From contig QCXZ01000064.1 in NCBI GenBank assembly GCA_025024175.1, positions 40,073,325-40,137,324 of the forward strand: a DNA stretch of 64,000 nt, in the 5' to 3' direction. How positions within the stretch are numbered: the stretch's first letter is position 1; each line of letters opens with the position of its first letter. This DNA is from Rhyzopertha dominica. Taxonomy: Eukaryota; Arthropoda; Insecta; Coleoptera; Bostrichidae. The position numbers and the translations under genes are program-made. Positions 47,601 through 58,849 of the stretch are shown here, in pieces. A model generated the notes under the pieces. The model was not told where the DNA came from, made no database searches, and worked only from the letters and a program-made list of their open reading frames with translations.

Positions 47601-49356
47601 AGTCTAGCGGAATGACCTTTTAATTATTAAATAGCAATCCAATAAATACGAGAAGTCTCTTTCAGTAAGAGATGTAATCAAAGCGTAAACACCTTGCATT
47701 GTTTGAGCTAAGTTTCAATCACGCATTTACCACACCATATGACGTATTAGACGTATGTCTGTCTTAAGAACTAGTTTTTTTCTTAAAGATTACAAATACC
47801 GTTTTTAAAGATATTTCCAAAAATTTGTTGAAATGCCCACAGCAGGGGTGCACTTGCTTATAGATCCACTTTCATGAAGAATAATTTTGTTTAATAAATT
47901 ATAGACTCTCGTATTTGAACTAAAATAAATTGGCTAATGTCCTGCGCAACCAAGTTTATTTCATATAGAAAAGTTTAAATTTTGAGTATTCTAATATTTC
48001 ACATCAAGTCAACCATCTTCAGTCTGAGAAATGGTCTACATGGTGACTGTGACCAGAACTTAAAATTTAACAAAACATCTTCTTTGGAAAAGCGTACGAA
48101 TAAATTTCGAGAATAAATTCTGCTGGCTAACAGTAAAAGCCAATTCATCCTGTGTCGGTGCGGTGTCTTAAACATTGCGAACTATTTTGAATCGGTTTCC
48201 TCGCTAAACTGCGGACCTAGTTTATAGTTCTCCTACTCCACGCGGCGCTCATAACATTCAGCTACTTTACGATTGGCTTTTTGGCCGGGAGTTTTTACGC
48301 GCAGTTAAAATTTTTCACCTTTGTTTTGTTTCGGTACGTCGTCGGTACCCTTTACCAACTTTAGACCAGTCCATATAAACTTTGTAATATATGTGTTCGG
48401 TGACTTTTACGGCCACTATTCCCTCTCCTGAAGCCCTTTTTTGTTAATTCTGTTATGACTGGTATAATATCTTTAATATGTCTGTTGTTAGAAACGGAGG
48501 TGGATTCACTATGATTCAGTTCTGCGAGCTGTAAATGTCAAAGATGAGTTGTCTGCGGACATGGCCTTCGCGTATATTTTTATCTGTTTTAATATTAATA
48601 ATCCACAAGGGTGTCCCACACAATGGAAAATCATCGATGGAGAACTTTCGGTTCAATCCGTTTTATCTTCTACTAAACAATTTGACATAATATAAATGTA
48701 TTTCTGGTTGATTGTATACTTATAGTTAGTTCTTCTCAGGTTTTGTACGGTTATGCCACTGACAATTTTTTGTAATGTAATGAAACCCTGATGCCATAAT
48801 TTTTCTTTAATATGGTTTAAAAGTACACCTGGGCAAATTAATAATCATTTTTCATATTGATATTTTATCTGGCAAATAAAAGACAGGAAAAAGCTGGATT
48901 GATGTAAATATTGATTAGTATGACATCTGGTACAAGAAATCTCAGTTTTGGTATAGTGTTGCAGCACTACAACAATGTGGTAAACTACAGTAAGGCACAA
49001 GGCAAGAAATAAGTGTTATGAAGCTTCTTAAAATAGACTACATACGAGGCATATTCGTAGATGAATCACTATTTTGCCATTATTTGTTGGAAAAATATTT
49101 TATTTACAGTTTTAGTTTCCTACAAACGGGGTATTTCATTTTCCATATATGTATCTAATCGTCTCGCTAGAGCTAGGCACAAGCACACAAACAAATAATA
49201 CCGATATTTTCAGTTTGTAAGTAGTGCAGAATGCAGATGTCGACTGGCTGAACGATTGCTATGGGACATCGCGCTATACGTGTCGGTTGTCAGGACATTT
49301 AGGACCTTCGTCGGGACGCTGAACATCGAGAGTGTCCCGCCGAAATCGGGACGTCT
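44661..49356. other. Unassigned AT-rich stretch
   Basis: Nothing nameable. Contains a weak tandem duplication at 46117-46252 and, at 49200-49360, a GC-richer segment with the words CGGGACGTCTGGCAATCC and TGTCCCGCCGAAATCGGGAC that may belong to an older hAT-like element in which the MITE at 49365 inserted. Confidence 0.4.
46117..46252. repeat. Diverged tandem duplication, unit about 94 bp
   Basis: TAGTTCATAAAACCACC-GATGATGCATTAC (46117 on) lines up with TAGTTCATTAAGACACC-TATGATTCGTTAC (46211 on), both ending GATTTTCA. Only two units are visible. Confidence 0.4.
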
Positions 49357-49364
49357 GGCAATCC
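49357..49364. repeat. Left 8-bp target site duplication of the P/hAT-like MITE
   Basis: GGCAATCC, exact copy at 50036-50043. Confidence 0.82.
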
Positions 49365-50035
49365 CATGGATGTATAAAAGAGGGGATTATCGCATCTCAT
49401 TGACAGAAAGCGCATTGTTGTGAATCCAACATCTAAATGGCGTGAAGTTAACGCAATAACAAACTTTGTTTTCTTTCCGCGGCATTGGCGTGCCGTAATT
49501 TGCGTTCTTCAGTATGCTTCGGAAATCTAAAAATAATAGATAGGAAAAAATATTGTATGAATATGATTTATGCACACATATATAAACTCATTTTTTGTTA
49601 TACGCTAGTAAACAATTCATCTTTCAGTAGTAGTGTTGTAAAATATAGGCATAATAAGCAATTTAAATATCGCACGCCTATGAATCTTAACCTTAAATAC
49701 TACTTGGGTGTTACATACCTGTGAATTGAAACATTAGGTTAACGTATATCAATCTTTCTGCACATTGGACACTGCCTGATCATCTTATCACTGCTACCGT
49801 TAGCAATTATATGGAAATCATTCCCTGCGTCTTGCACATCATAAAACCAAACAAAAACAAACACGCAAACGCCCAAATGGTGTGTGACCGTGAACATGAA
49901 ACTTACTCATAGGACAAACACAACTGGTCAACTGGAAGATCCAATGTTTTCTACAAATAAATGCTTAGACTGTGATCACATGTTGGCATCAGTTTAGAAT
50001 GTGAAAAGCTGGATCCCCTCTTTTATACATCCATG
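49365..50035. mobile_element. MITE, 671 bp, with 23-bp perfect terminal inverted repeats
   Basis: Both ends read CATGGATGTATAAAAGAGGG (first 20 of 23 matching bases) inward, and an exact 8-bp duplication flanks them. An 8-bp duplication fits hAT or P superfamilies; the CATG start resembles P-element ends (which begin CATGATG), so P-like is my preferred reading. The inside shows no transposase. The clean ends suggest a rather recent insertion. Confidence 0.8.
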
Positions 50036-50043
50036 GGCAATCC
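50036..50043. repeat. Right 8-bp target site duplication of the P/hAT-like MITE
   Basis: Exact copy of 49357-49364. Confidence 0.82.
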
Positions 50044-50096
50044 TACTGGTAGCTAACATTTTCCGGGTTGTGTAAGGAGGTTGCTTGAGTTAATGG

Positions 50097-50121
50097 TGAC
50101 CTGACCTGACCTGACCTGACT
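50097..50121. repeat. (CTGAC)n pentanucleotide microsatellite
   Basis: About five perfect units directly at the broken end of the mariner relic. Confidence 0.88.
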
Positions 50122-50530
50122 GTTTTTTGACATATTGTGGGCTATACATTTCTCGTCGCCCGTAACAACATGGGAAAACAGATCATCTCCGTCTTGTAAA
50201 AACGCCCCTTCATTTGGCATTCTTTGCGCTTTGTGTTACTTCGTAAGCATCTTTGGTTTTCGCATTGCACACAATTTGTGATGTTCAAGCTTTTTCGTAA
50301 CAATCTTGGATATGGTGGTGCGTCTAACAAAAGGAAATTCATTAACTAAAGCAGTAAATGTCAATCGTTGAACAAATTGAAGCTTTTGGTCTACGCGTTG
50401 AATGAGTCACTCGGCTCATCATGCACATTAGTGCGGCCATTCTTGAACTCTAGACGCCATTGTGTAACCTCTATTTCACTCACTACAGCTAGTCCATAAA
50501 CAATGCATAACCAACTATCAAACGGCAATG
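50122..50530 (-). pseudogene. mariner transposase fragment
   Basis: Reading leftwards: WRLEFKNGRTNVHDEPSD (about 50455), then VNEFPFVRRTTISKIVTKKL, KLCAMRKPKMLT and VVTGDEKCIAHNM (about 50130-50170). These are the second helix-turn-helix, linker (WVPKMLT) and first catalytic block of mariner (WF-FKNGR, F-x-VSRTTL-IV-KL, KLCARWVPKML, HIVTGDE). The Asp of TGDE is kept. Stops and frame shifts show decay, and the remaining catalytic part is cut off at the microsatellite. Confidence 0.8.
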
Positions 50531-51744
50531 GAAACAACACAATCACTTTCGTGCGTTCACAGAAAATTAATAAATCCCTCTGCCTGCGTAAAACTTTGTT
50601 CTGACCCGCGAATGTTTAAACATACACAAATCGCCCTTACTTTATGAATATGCCTCGTAAATACTGATATATAATCGTTGTAAGAATACAGTAATTTGTT
50701 CCCGCCACGTATGTAATAGTGAAAGAAATATGAAGGATCAGTTATTTCTTCCAAACCCTTGAGTTGGAAAATCAGAAATAAATATATCGATTCACTCATT
50801 TAGCTGGGAATGATATTACGACAAAGGAAGTTGTACAGCACTATTTAATTTACGTTAAAAAAGCTTGGTAGCTTGACAGAGTTACTTCAGAAACGTTTAT
50901 TCCTTTATGCAAAGCCTTTAGTACATATACAATGTAGAAGCAACATTTATTTCGCTTTTCCGAGTTTTTCACATTTTTATCAAACAATAAATAAAGAGAT
51001 ACGACGAAATGAAAAACATTATCGAACCAGTTTTTAATTAACTTATGTGGATCTCAGTTCCCTGGTTCTATATGTAAAGCTTGCGGTTGATGTTTGTCAA
51101 GTACATATATTTGTATGTACTTACACAGATGTTGTAAATCATAATCATAACATATCGAAAAGGCAGCGCTTTGTGGGGTTCAAGGAGCGAAACTGGCGCA
51201 AAGGTCGTCCTTGAATTCGTTTTTCTATAAAATTTCTTTCATTGCACTTTTACGACCCGATCGACAATAAATATACGAATATATTACATAAAGCGCAGAA
51301 CTAGAAACATTTTCAGAGGCTTTATGATATCTTTATATGGCTACAGCAAGTCGTATAAATTCCATTACAATTAATTATGTAGTGCAAAATGAATAAAAAA
51401 GATGAAGCATAAAACTTTACCACTCTTAATACAAACATAAACACGACGATTATGCCAGAACTGAGCACTATCGGCGTAATTTTTGTAAATGACACCCGCT
51501 GTTGATTATGCAGCTTCCAAGTGTAGAATAGCGAATGAACTGCAGGCAAGGTTTTGTCATTTTTAACAGTATTTTGCTTTTCGGTTCTCAAATATATTTT
51601 TAAATAACTAGTCGTTTCGAAATTTTGAGATAACAAAATGTGTTCGATTTACAGTTATTTTCGCAAGGGAACACCAAGCTTTATACAGCACACTTCCGAG
51701 CGAGAAACAATTATAAAGTATGATTTATTCCAACTAGATTTACA
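50531..51744. other. Unassigned stretch, possibly including the LTR of the copia relic
   Basis: No gene recognised. A copia 3' LTR would be expected left of 51745 on this strand, but I could not define its ends. Confidence 0.35.
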
Positions 51745-52800
51745 CAGGATCCATGTTTAAAATTTGGCAGTGACTTAATAAGTACGTCAGCCATCTCTTC
51801 ATCTGATGGTAAGTCTACTCCTTTATAGCAGCCATGCTATTGCCAAAGGTGATCACCATAGCGAGAAAATCTTGAAATCAAAGTTCTTTCAACCGATAGC
51901 TTTTGTAAATGATCGCCATGTATTCATTTCGCTTCAGTTCTATGCTTTCTAGGTAACTTACGATAGAAAGACAGCCTGGAACAAATAGGTCTCTGTTCTG
52001 TAATCTATCTTAAGTCATTTTAGCAGTTCTTCTATAATAGATTTCGCATAACCTTTTCAACTTATCCCAGGATAAACGGTGAACTAATCACAAATCCTTA
52101 TAGTCCACGCAAGATACAGCAAGACTAGTTTTGCAGTTAGTCAATGTTCCATTCAGTAACAGCGACTAAATGACCCAAATGATCTGAGATCGCAGCTAAT
52201 ATCATGACGTTATAGTTAAATAAGTCGAGACTCCTACCATTTCACGGTGGTGTGGTAACTTTTGTTCCTCTTTAGATACTAATTCTGGAGTTTTATTTCA
52301 GACAGTACTACGATCATGATCCAATAGAGTATTTACAGGATTTAATAAAATTACATATCTTCGATATATTTTCTCTGGTACATAACTATTTGGCCATGCT
52401 TTTATTAACCAATTCGAAATTAGTAGCGAACTTCACGTATGCTTTATTTGAAGCTTTCTAAACGGTTGCTCCCAGAGATTTATCTTTGTTCTCATTTTTC
52501 GAAGAAATTAATGTGTCATCGACATAAACTGCAATTAATTTCAAATCTTGCCCTTGGCGTTTCAGTATTGTCAGGATTCAGGAATAAAACGTATTTAATC
52601 AAAGCATTAACTTATTAATTTTTCATACCAACTTTGTCCAGCTTGAAATGAACCGAGAAGAGCTTTATGCAATTAACATGTTCCTTTTTCAGCTCTTGAA
52701 GCAATTTTGGACTTCTGTTCCATACATCCAGGTACTTATTATTCTTGTACCAATTCTAGCAAGTCAGACAAAGCTTTTGGGGTTCTCTATTTGAAAATGT
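51745..52800 (-). pseudogene. copia-type retrotransposon pol (RT to RNase H end)
   Basis: Reading leftwards, LHKALLGSFQAGQSWYEKL (about 52640-52700) matches the copia block LNKALYGLKQA-R-WYEKL. AVYVDDTLISSKNE (about 52495-52540) is the copia RT active site with YVDD intact. At the far end, LPSDEEMADVLIKSLPNFKH and CVNLVGI (about 51740-51815) matches the copia C-terminus (ADILTKPLP-KH-CV-L-GI). Between them the protein is much decayed and shortened, with stops in every frame. Protease, integrase and gag were not found upstream. Confidence 0.85.
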
Positions 52801-54143
52801 ACAGATTACATCAAATTATTATTATTAACAAAATAAGAATAAGACATACGGAACCTGCGACTATGCATCAACCACAATCATAATTAATCATCTACACCTT
52901 CATTTCTTCTCTAATAAGAGCACCTTGTTATTACGAAAAGAACTAGAGCACCTAAATGTTCCCATTCATTTAAACTAAACAAAATTTGGGGTGAGATTCA
53001 CCCTCAACTCTCTCAGAAAATAATTGAGACGCCCAACTGTGTCAAATTAAGTTTAAGTTGCTCCAAAGTGAAAATGTTATCTTTACCTAAAAATTGTTGT
53101 GGAAAGCGGTTCTTTCCAGCACATATTATGCTCCAACCTTTGCGTAATTTTAAAAATTGCATCAAATGAATTCTCGCGCGATATCTAAACGGAAGCACGA
53201 CATTTCAGGCTGCTCGGCAGACGCGCTGAAAAATAAAATTAATATAAACTGGACACTCTGAAGCTTTATACATCCATACGACCCTGCATACACATGCATG
53301 TCGAGGTTATAAACCATAAACTAGCCCATAAACTGTTAGAGCGCGTTCATAGCGGTTGCATTCGGCACTACGGCACGGTTATCCACTATCGACCGAAAGC
53401 TCCTGAGCTTTGCCGGAGTTAAAGTTTCAATTTAAAAGGGGTTACTATCGGAATCGACTGGATCTAGTCGTCCAAGTTAATGGGCGCAACTAAGATTCTG
53501 GGTTATTTAGTTTAAACACATGCGCGTATATAAGAATACACAAAAAGGACGTGGAGCTTAGAGTGCCTTATAAATCAACACAGTACCTAGACCTAGACGT
53601 TCGATTGTTATGTTTGCAGTGAAATGTCTAAGTGGGCTTAAAGCTTTGTATTTGCTACAATCAGAGGTTTGTTCTCAATAATGCAAGTTCGCGCGCGCTG
53701 CTTACCAACTATAGTAGAAATTCACTCACTTTTTAGCACAAATGCGCAACATCGCTTTCAGTCTGTTACGTCCATGTGCTGAGCTAAACACTTGCATTTG
53801 TTAATTTGATTTTTGAGTCTTCTGCTATACCTATCTGTCATTCGTTTGTCCGTTGTAATTTCGTTTACACACCCTTTGAAGAAAATTAGACAACCGGACC
53901 TACGGTTCGCGTGGTTGCCGAATGCAATGTTCTTGTAAATTCGCGTACGTTTACGATGCTTTCCATGCTAGACCGGGAGACGACTTTGGAAACATTCGAG
54001 CAATTTGTAAGGAGTTTCATAAGCTCGGTGAAAGGCCACCGCAGAAATCTGATCAAAAAAAGTGAAACTATAGCGAGCAGAGCGAGTGTTTTAAATGAAC
54101 GTGGGGGAAATGTAGCGTTTTGAATAGTAGTTAGTAGTGTATT
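52801..54143. other. Unassigned stretch
   Basis: No clear gene. The part 53270-53960 is richer in GC and holds a TATA-like GCGTATATAAG at about 53524 and a frame open to 54123 (ending LNERGGNVAF). I do not recognise the protein. Confidence 0.35.
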
Positions 54144-54240
54144 GAATTAGTTGTTTTGTATTTAGAGTATTTTGGTGGTACCGCTTAAATAAAAACAAAT
54201 AACATCCGAAATCCGTAGTTTTCAAACCGTACGCGTAATA
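54144..54240 (+). repeat. Dispersed AATAAA-containing repeat, copy C
   Basis: Same blocks as copy B (36291-36387): GAATTAGTTG, TATTT-GGTGGTA, TAAATAAA, CGAAATCCGTAGTTTTCAAA and CGTAATAAT. It follows an open frame ending at 54123, which would suit a 3' UTR or LTR, but this is inference. Confidence 0.5.
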
Positions 54241-55804
54241 ATATTATTAATTTTACCAGATTCATTTACAAAGACAACCAAACAACACAACTGAACGATT
54301 TTATGCTCCTAGTCGATTGTCAATAAGTGATGCCAACTAGAAACTGAAAAATTTTATTTTCAGAGTGCTCCAATGAAACGAACTACCGAAAAATCATGTA
54401 CAAACCATGTACCAACCTATTATCCATTGAGAGCATAAAATCTTTGCGTGTTCATTTGGAAGTGTTAAGTAAAGTATTCCAAATTAGTAATCAGTCTGAA
54501 TCACAATATAAATATATTTATAAACACCGTTCACATCTACGGAATCACCTTTAAGTAACTGCTATAAATTGAAGGCTATAAAAATGGACATAAGATGATC
54601 ACTTTTCTTCGAAAATTGTTCTTTCATCTCCATCCAAAGTACCTACTTTGTAATGGTAGGACTCCTAGAGTAATAAAGCGAGATATATACAGATAACATG
54701 CAAATAAAGTATTATCATACAGGCAAAAAAACGAGCATCTCCGGAAAAAAAGTAGGAATGTCCACTTAATTTTGAGAAGTTAGTTCTACCACTGAAACTA
54801 TTTTGACNTGTCTTATATTATTTCAATTTTGTCGTGATGTGTTCGATAGATTTGGTAACTGGTTTTCGTGCAAATTGAAGGATTTTGCATTATTTTGCTG
54901 GCAAATAAATTTTAGCTAGAATATCGTGCCAAAAAGTAGTTGAACAAAAAAAACAAACGTGTAAATTTTAAAACGATATTATTAGCTTCAGTTTTTGAAT
55001 ATACATCGCATATACCTTATAATTGCATCTTTAGTTATTTCCGAAAGAGTTTGCGATCCAAAGTACCATATGTTGAGGTCAAGGAACCAGAGAAGTAGAA
55101 ATTGGCTACGTAATTAGACAAATTATACCGTCTATTGTTTAGATTAACAACAAACGCTATTATTATCAGCAGATTTAGTGCTCTCCGCTATTCCTAGCCA
55201 ACTGTAATCTAGTTTTTTTTCCTTTCTAAAAGATCTTTTTCTACTCCACTTTTGGTTACACGCATAAAGGAAACGACGTGGCAACAACGCTGTTGGTTAC
55301 CTCTCACAATGTACGCGCTCGCCACCAAATATTGCGCTTGCAGAGCTTTACTAGTACATAATTATGCAATGACTATTCACAATTTTGAGGTGAAAATACC
55401 TTCAGCGACTTCCTAAAACTGTATACTGTTTCTTTAGAATAGTATTTTCATTAAAACAATTACCTATGTTGTGTATTGTGTTATACCACGCATCTAATTT
55501 GATCATATTTAATAATACAATATATAATTATAGCTATTCTAATGCATTTAATATAATTTTGTTATTGTAGAAACATGCATACATATTTCTTCTACAGCCC
55601 CAAAAGCATTTCTTGTAGTACCGCTGATCGTTTTCCATATATTAGTTTATACGCACTTGAAGTGTCGACCTCTTGAAAACAACACCTAAAAAATTTTGAA
55701 CAGCTCTATTTTTATATTCGCGCGAACACTACAAAAAACATAACAAATTGCTATATGATGTGGGATGATGATAAATAAGTTGACTGAATATAGCTCCGAA
55801 GGAA
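54241..55804. other. Unassigned stretch
   Basis: Nothing nameable. If 55805-56121 is a gag, its LTR and primer-binding site should be in the right part, but no TGG-type site was recognised. Confidence 0.35.
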
Positions 55805-56121
55805 ATGGCTGTGGAAAATCTACAAGAATTTGAAGGTAAAGTGATCCTCGAAGAACGGGAATGTGATGCAGCCGAAAAGAAAAGTGTGCTACAAGAAAGA
55901 CTCAGAGGCGTTTTAATACAAGAAGGTGATGATCCCTATACTTATCTGTTTGAAATATAAGGCTCTAGAAGGCGGCTTGAACATTTAGAAAAGAACCCAA
56001 GTGATACTTTTAAAGATTTAAAAAGTAGCCTGAATAGCAAAATAAATAATCTTCAAGACAACCTAAATAATAAAATGGTCCAGAAGACCATAATTAGTAA
56101 ACAGCTAAAACAGTTATTATA
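55805..56121 (+). pseudogene. Retrotransposon gag-like N-terminus with SAP-like domain
   Basis: From ATG at 55805 a frame of about 105 codons is broken once by TAA at 55958 and then continues in the same frame to TAA at 56119. The first part (LEERECDAAEKKSVLQERLR and then EGDDPYTYLFE) has the shape of a SAP-like helix-loop-helix with the G/E-DDP-x-Y-x-F ending seen at the N-terminus of some insect LTR-retrotransposon gag proteins. The second part (SSLNSKINNLQDNLNNK and on) is a predicted coiled coil. No capsid core follows. It could instead be a fragment of an unrelated SAP protein. Confidence 0.45.
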
Positions 56122-56701
56122 AGCTAACAAATAAGGGATGCAACAAGTACAGTCCTTCCGTCTTTAGCAAGGAAGCTTTTTTTTAAGCGTGCAATCATCA
56201 GTCATTTCAGCCGTTGCAAGTCAAATCGTATTTATACCGCCGACACGGAGGCAATAAAACGTACATTCTGTACCTTTGAATCGCAATACGTTCGCCTACG
56301 TCTCATAACAGCGCCGCATGTTATATGGCCCTTATAACTGGCTTCGCACAAAGGAAGTAAGTACACTATAAAAACAATAATTTACAATGCAACATAAAGG
56401 ATTTACTGTCTCGTTAATGATTTGGTTATCTCGTGCTCCTCAGACGCAGATAAAATCCTTCACGCCAAATCGGACCTCAAGTGATTTAAGCGCGCGATGG
56501 AGGGTTTAGGCCTTGACCCTGCGATGCGCGGCCCGTTGTAAATTCGCACGTTAAACAATTGGGTATTTGCTATGTAATTATATTTTAATAAATTGCATAT
56601 AAATAAGTGGCATCTAATCCACAAAACAGCTGTGGCAGCTTATAAATTCGAAAAAATGGATCGTAAGGTGTATTTTTAATATTAAAAATGTGAATATTTA
56701 A
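56122..56701. other. Unassigned stretch
   Basis: No gene or repeat recognised; GC-richer patch at 56450-56545. Confidence 0.35.
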
Positions 56702-57721
56702 AGGAACAGCCAAAACGCGAACATATTGGCCGTGACGTCAGGTGTCTTGTAAATGGCCGCTTGTTTACATCTGGGGTAAGCGCGCCACGCGTCAGCCTCA
56801 GCCCGTCAATTTATCAATTTGTTGTTTGCGTTCATTTTGTGACAAGCGAATTAAAATACGCCAAGAAAAAGTGAAATACTTATGAGTTATGGCTTCTGAA
56901 GGCATGTTAATTGTTATGGAATTTGTGTACAGCGACGAGCGGTTCATCGTGCCGAAGATGAGGAACATAAAAGCAACAGCTTAAGTGAACTTCTTATCAA
57001 ATTAACGTAACATTCATAATTTGATCACAGTGGGTTGTTGGAAACATACTATTTGTAAACATACAAATGTAAGAATCAAAAATGTACCCTAAACTTGACA
57101 ATTATTTTAGAAGTCAGGATAAATATAAATTGCCATTTATTTTCGGGGCTCGTGCGGCTCGTGTCCGGTCTGGCTAACAGTCGAATATATGGGGAACAAC
57201 GTCTTTCTTTATTATAACATTTCCCTCTATCAACTTAAAGCGCATATAATTTTTCATATCCTCTTCAAGCTATAACAAAATGGACTGTATGGTAAACACT
57301 TATAACCCCACAAAGAATAATAAAACTTACAGTAAGAATTAAGATGATCTTCACAACAGAAAAACAAACTTTGCGATTTCGGCATATCACATCTAGGGGC
57401 CTTAAACAACTTTTTCATACGTTGATAATCTCGAGGAACGGTTACTAAAAATTTGCTAGCTGTACTGACTGAAGTACTCTTATAACCATGTATAAAACAA
57501 CACTTGTTTTGTTGTCCATACATAATAGATGCTTGTAAAACACACAAATAACTTTTTGGTGCGACCTCTTGTACCGTCCTTTCAATAAACACCACACAAA
57601 AGCTTTTCCAACACAAGACTGATACTACACCATTAAACAGCACGCTCCTCAGTAATGTTTACATGACACTTGACGTCACGAGTTGAATAACCTTGGATAG
57701 AAGCGTTTTGGCGGTGACTCC
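56702..57721 (-). mobile_element. 1,020-bp THAP-bearing DNA transposon relic with inverted ends and TAA flanks
   Basis: The left end AGGAACA-GCCAAAACGCG and right end (reverse complement) GGAGTCACCGCCAAAACGCT pair up. Further in, GTGACGTCAGGTGTCTTGTAAA (56732-56753; given here only as landmarks GTGACGTCA and TGTAAA) pairs with GTGACGTCAAGTGTCATG at 57661-57679, offset by a few bases. TAA stands directly outside both ends (56699-56701 and 57722-57724). A 3-bp TAA duplication fits PIF/Harbinger-like elements, and THAP plus DDE_Tnp_4 proteins are known in IS5-related insect transposons such as the ISL2EU group. Only the THAP end is left; no DDE domain is present. P elements also carry THAP but have 8-bp duplications, which are not seen here. 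Confidence 0.65.
57120..57523 (-). pseudogene. THAP zinc-finger domain of a transposase, damaged
   Basis: THAP is a C2CH zinc finger that binds transposon ends. From ATG at 57523: MYGQQNKCCFIHGYKST, then VPRDYQRMKKLFKAPRCDMP and FFCCEDHL, the family order C...C, P-x2-x3-R-x-W/L, C-x2-H. The second zinc ligand (usually Cys in HGCKST) is Tyr. After CCEDHLN an intron-like stretch begins with a good donor (GTAAGT, near 57333) and ends TTTTGTTATAG (near 57272). It joins to LEEDMKNYMRFKL and KKDVVPHIFDC, the usual THAP C-terminal part with the AVPTY-like box, but the joint is one base out of phase. A TAG follows IFDC at 57174-57176 where a Gln is expected, with matching protein (PDRTRAARAPK) continuing after it. 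So three separate lesions. Confidence 0.8.
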
Positions 57722-57724
57722 TAA

Positions 57725-58302
57725 GATTCGAATTTCAGACCTGAAATTCTTTTTTTGTTTTTACTAATATGGCGTACGATATATATGCACTTCAAGATTC
57801 ATTTTACGTAATTTTCAAAAAAAGTGATAATACCCAATTGCACCTCTTTTTATATTCACTTCTGGTAGCTATTCAAAATTAAACTAAACAGGTAAAAAGG
57901 AATCGGAGTCACACACAACATACGATTTTAATCACACAATAAGGAATTTTTGAATTCTTATTATTGCGTAAATCTAAGGTAAAATGCAAACAATGTTGTC
58001 TCCTAATATTTTTTTCTCTGTTGGTAATGACAGTTTTTTAATGGGGTTGTAGCCCTCGATCACGAATCGTTATTGCAACACATTTGTAGGTTTTCCTAGA
58101 CCCAATGAAGTGAGATACTAGCAACAAAGAATATTTCTAATGTTATATTGTCTTATTTTCGCCGTCTAAAGTTTTCCGCCAAATTCAAATATTGCTAGCA
58201 GCGTCACTTGACCCGGCTAGAGTGGGGAGTGTGGTGGGATCCCGTTTCGCAACGGTAAACATACCGTGATTTCGCGTTTGACTCATAGAAGAGACATCTG
58301 TT
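57725..58302. other. Unassigned stretch
   Basis: Nothing recognised. Confidence 0.35.
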
Positions 58303-58849
58303 CAGTGTTGCCAACTTAGCGGATAAAATTCTCGCCTAACGGAAAAATATACGTTTTAGCGGTTAGCGGATATTTTAACGGAATAAGAAAGTTTTTAATT
58401 AATATTAACTGTTTCAGTTTAACGTATAAATATGGAAAACTTAGATATGAAGTATCTACAATCGATTTATTTATGCTAGGTGACTCGATGATTACTGTAT
58501 TCTGCCTGGGAAATATTATATTTCCTGCTTTTTTACATACCAATCCAAAATTTTACCAACGTCTCACTAGTGCTTGTGTGTTTCACGTTGCAGCTCAGAC
58601 TGTCAGATGAGGCAGATATTATTGTCTTAAGCCAAGAAAAAAGCAAAGAAACATATTTCTGGAAGGAAGCGATGAGCTCGACAACGAAATTTTTAACGTT
58701 ATAGCATAATACGTAGGAAACTAATAATTATTTATGTAAAATAAATAATAAATCCCCTTGTATATCAACAGATTACCCTGCCTTAAAAATTTTAGCGGTT
58801 TCGATGCGGCAATCTAGCGGAATTTCTATCAGCCCCAGTGGCAACACTG
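58303..58849. mobile_element. hAT-like MITE, 547 bp
   Basis: It starts CAGTGTTGCCAACTTAGCGG and ends, as reverse complement, CAGTGTTGCCACTGGGGC, so 11 terminal bases match. CAGTGTTGCCA is a common hAT end. Subterminal AGCGG words occur on both sides (for example 58317, 58360, 58794, 58817). The flanks are CATCTGTT and TACAGATA, not a direct duplication, so the target duplication has decayed, or the ends belong to a rearranged copy. No transposase inside. Confidence 0.65.

Noticed and set aside
53524..53600. TATA-like promoter before the frame ending at 54123
   Set aside because: A single TATAAG word in AT-rich DNA with no start-site element or recognised product.
57524..57643. N-terminal extension (40 codons) before the THAP Met at 57523
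   Set aside because: THAP domains start at the protein N-terminus close to the first zinc Cys; the extension has no family similarity.
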